32,424 nucleotides of DNA from Streptosporangiales bacterium (GTDB taxonomy: Bacteria; Actinomycetota; Actinomycetes; Streptosporangiales; Streptosporangiaceae), in contig JADGPC010000019.1 in assembly GCA_017882645.1 (NCBI GenBank), positions 1 to 32,424 on the forward strand. Reading direction: 5' to 3'. The position numbers and the translations under genes were made by a program. This document shows positions 31,808 to 32,424 of this stretch, in pieces (the stretch's first letter is position 1; each line of letters opens with the position of its first letter). The notes beneath the pieces are model-generated. The model was given only the letters and a program-made list of their open reading frames with translations, did no database searches and was not told the DNA's origin.

Positions 31808-32424
31808 CTAGTCGCCCACAGCCCGGACAGCCGCGTCCGCGTACTGGTCGTACAGCTGGTCCGACACCCGCCCGGAAATGTCGATGATCTGCGCCCCGGC
31901 ATCGGCCTGCGCCAGGCCAGCCTCGTACGCCTCCCGCTCGGCCTCCGCCTGCGCATGCGCCTCCCAGGCCCGCCGCCGGGCCTCGCCGGCCTCCCAGACG
32001 GCCCGCTTGCGGGCCTGCTCGGCTTCCACCGTCGCAATCTCGCGGAGCAGCAGAACATACAGCACCAGCATCCCGGCGGGCGGCACGCAGATCCACCACT
32101 GGACCAGGCCCAGGCCGAAGAACGCCATCGTCACGGCGGTCATCCCGGCCAGGATCGTCAGCATCCGCCGCCGGGCCCGCAGCATCTGCTCGCGGCTCTG
32201 GGACGGCCGCGGCGCCGCGGCCCCCACCTCGGCGTGGCCGTCCGACTCCGCATCGAGCGCATATCCGGCGTAATTGGGCACCTCGTGACGGTACTCCTGG
32301 TACTCATGCTCGTGGCGACTGACCTCGACGTGGAAGTCGGCTTCGACGCTGACTTCCACGTCGTTCTCGGTATCGGTCACGTACTCCACGTGCAGGTCGC
32401 TGTCCGCGTGCTCGAACGTCTCGG
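31808..32424 (-). CDS. two-helix membrane protein with coiled coil, 5' end outside the window
   Basis: At least 205 residues; the frame stays open to the right edge with TFEHADSDLHVEYVTDTEND, so the true start may lie beyond it (a GTG at 32389 is an internal alternative). The N-terminal part is acidic and His/Glu-rich (VEVSVEADFHVEVSRHEHEY). Two membrane helices follow (about 75-120: MLTILAGMTAVTMAFFGLGL and ICVPPAGMLVLYVLLL), then an Ala/Glu/Arg-rich coiled coil (EAEQARKRAVWEAGEARRRA) and a C-terminal IIDISGRVSDQLYDQYADAA. I do not recognise a named family. Confidence 0.75.
   Translation of the reverse strand, partial: ETFEHADSDLHVEYVTDTENDVEVSVEADFHVEVSRHEHEYQEYRHEVPNYAGYALDAESDGHAEVGAAAPRPSQSREQMLRARRRMLTILAGMTAVTMAFFGLGLVQWWICVPPAGMLVLYVLLLREIATVEAEQARKRAVWEAGEARRRAWEAHAQAEAEREAYEAGLAQADAGAQIIDISGRVSDQLYDQYADAAVRAVGD

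Overview
The window is high-GC actinomycete DNA. GTG and TTG starts are frequent, Shine-Dalgarno sequences are purine-rich, and the families are typical of that group (large LuxR-type ATPase regulators, Rpf-like secreted muralytic proteins, NUDIX, HutC-type GntR). It looks like ordinary chromosome with a decayed mobile-element scar near the right end. I could not fix genus or species.

0.2-2.9 kb holds a TPR-rich regulatory-type protein (minus) divergent from a NUDIX hydrolase. 2.85-15.9 kb is the most interesting part, a dense catabolic-looking block. It starts with a perfect LacI-type palindrome on a promoter, followed by a truncated metallophosphoesterase, a divergent S-adenosylhomocysteine-hydrolase-like protein, an APH-fold kinase and a DAO-type FAD oxidoreductase. 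Facing these is a minus-strand operon: APC permease, choline-kinase-like phosphotransferase, SDR dehydrogenase. Divergent from that operon is a dimethylglycine-dehydrogenase/GcvT fusion, followed by a HutC-type GntR regulator, a SurE-type phosphatase and a LacI regulator. The permease/dehydrogenase intergenic region has two palindromes built on GGTCT/TGGTC half-sites, one lying on the permease -35. I infer an inducible pathway that imports an amine or amino-acid-like solute, may phosphorylate it, and oxidises and demethylates it. The substrate is not identifiable from sequence.

16-19.4 kb has two paralogous secreted transglycosylase/Rpf-like proteins flanking a proline-iminopeptidase-like hydrolase. 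Their leaders share conserved blocks, a covarying hairpin and a hairpin next to or over the ribosome binding site. 19.4-22.6 kb has a proline/glutamine-rich membrane protein, a DsrE-like protein with two CxxC motifs, an NTF2-fold protein and a tandem HD-GYP/LuxR regulator. 22.7-26.4 kb has a possible GH-A-type glycoside hydrolase, a frameshifted KAP P-loop NTPase of less GC-rich composition, and a methyltransferase. 26.5-30.6 kb has a LAL-type LuxR ATPase co-directional with an amidohydrolase, closed by a striking 49-nt two-stem inverted repeat. 30.7-31.65 kb is a graveyard of gene fragments ending at a tRNA-Ala(CGC) gene, with an integrase N-terminal remnant just beyond the tRNA 3' end. The window ends inside a membrane protein gene.
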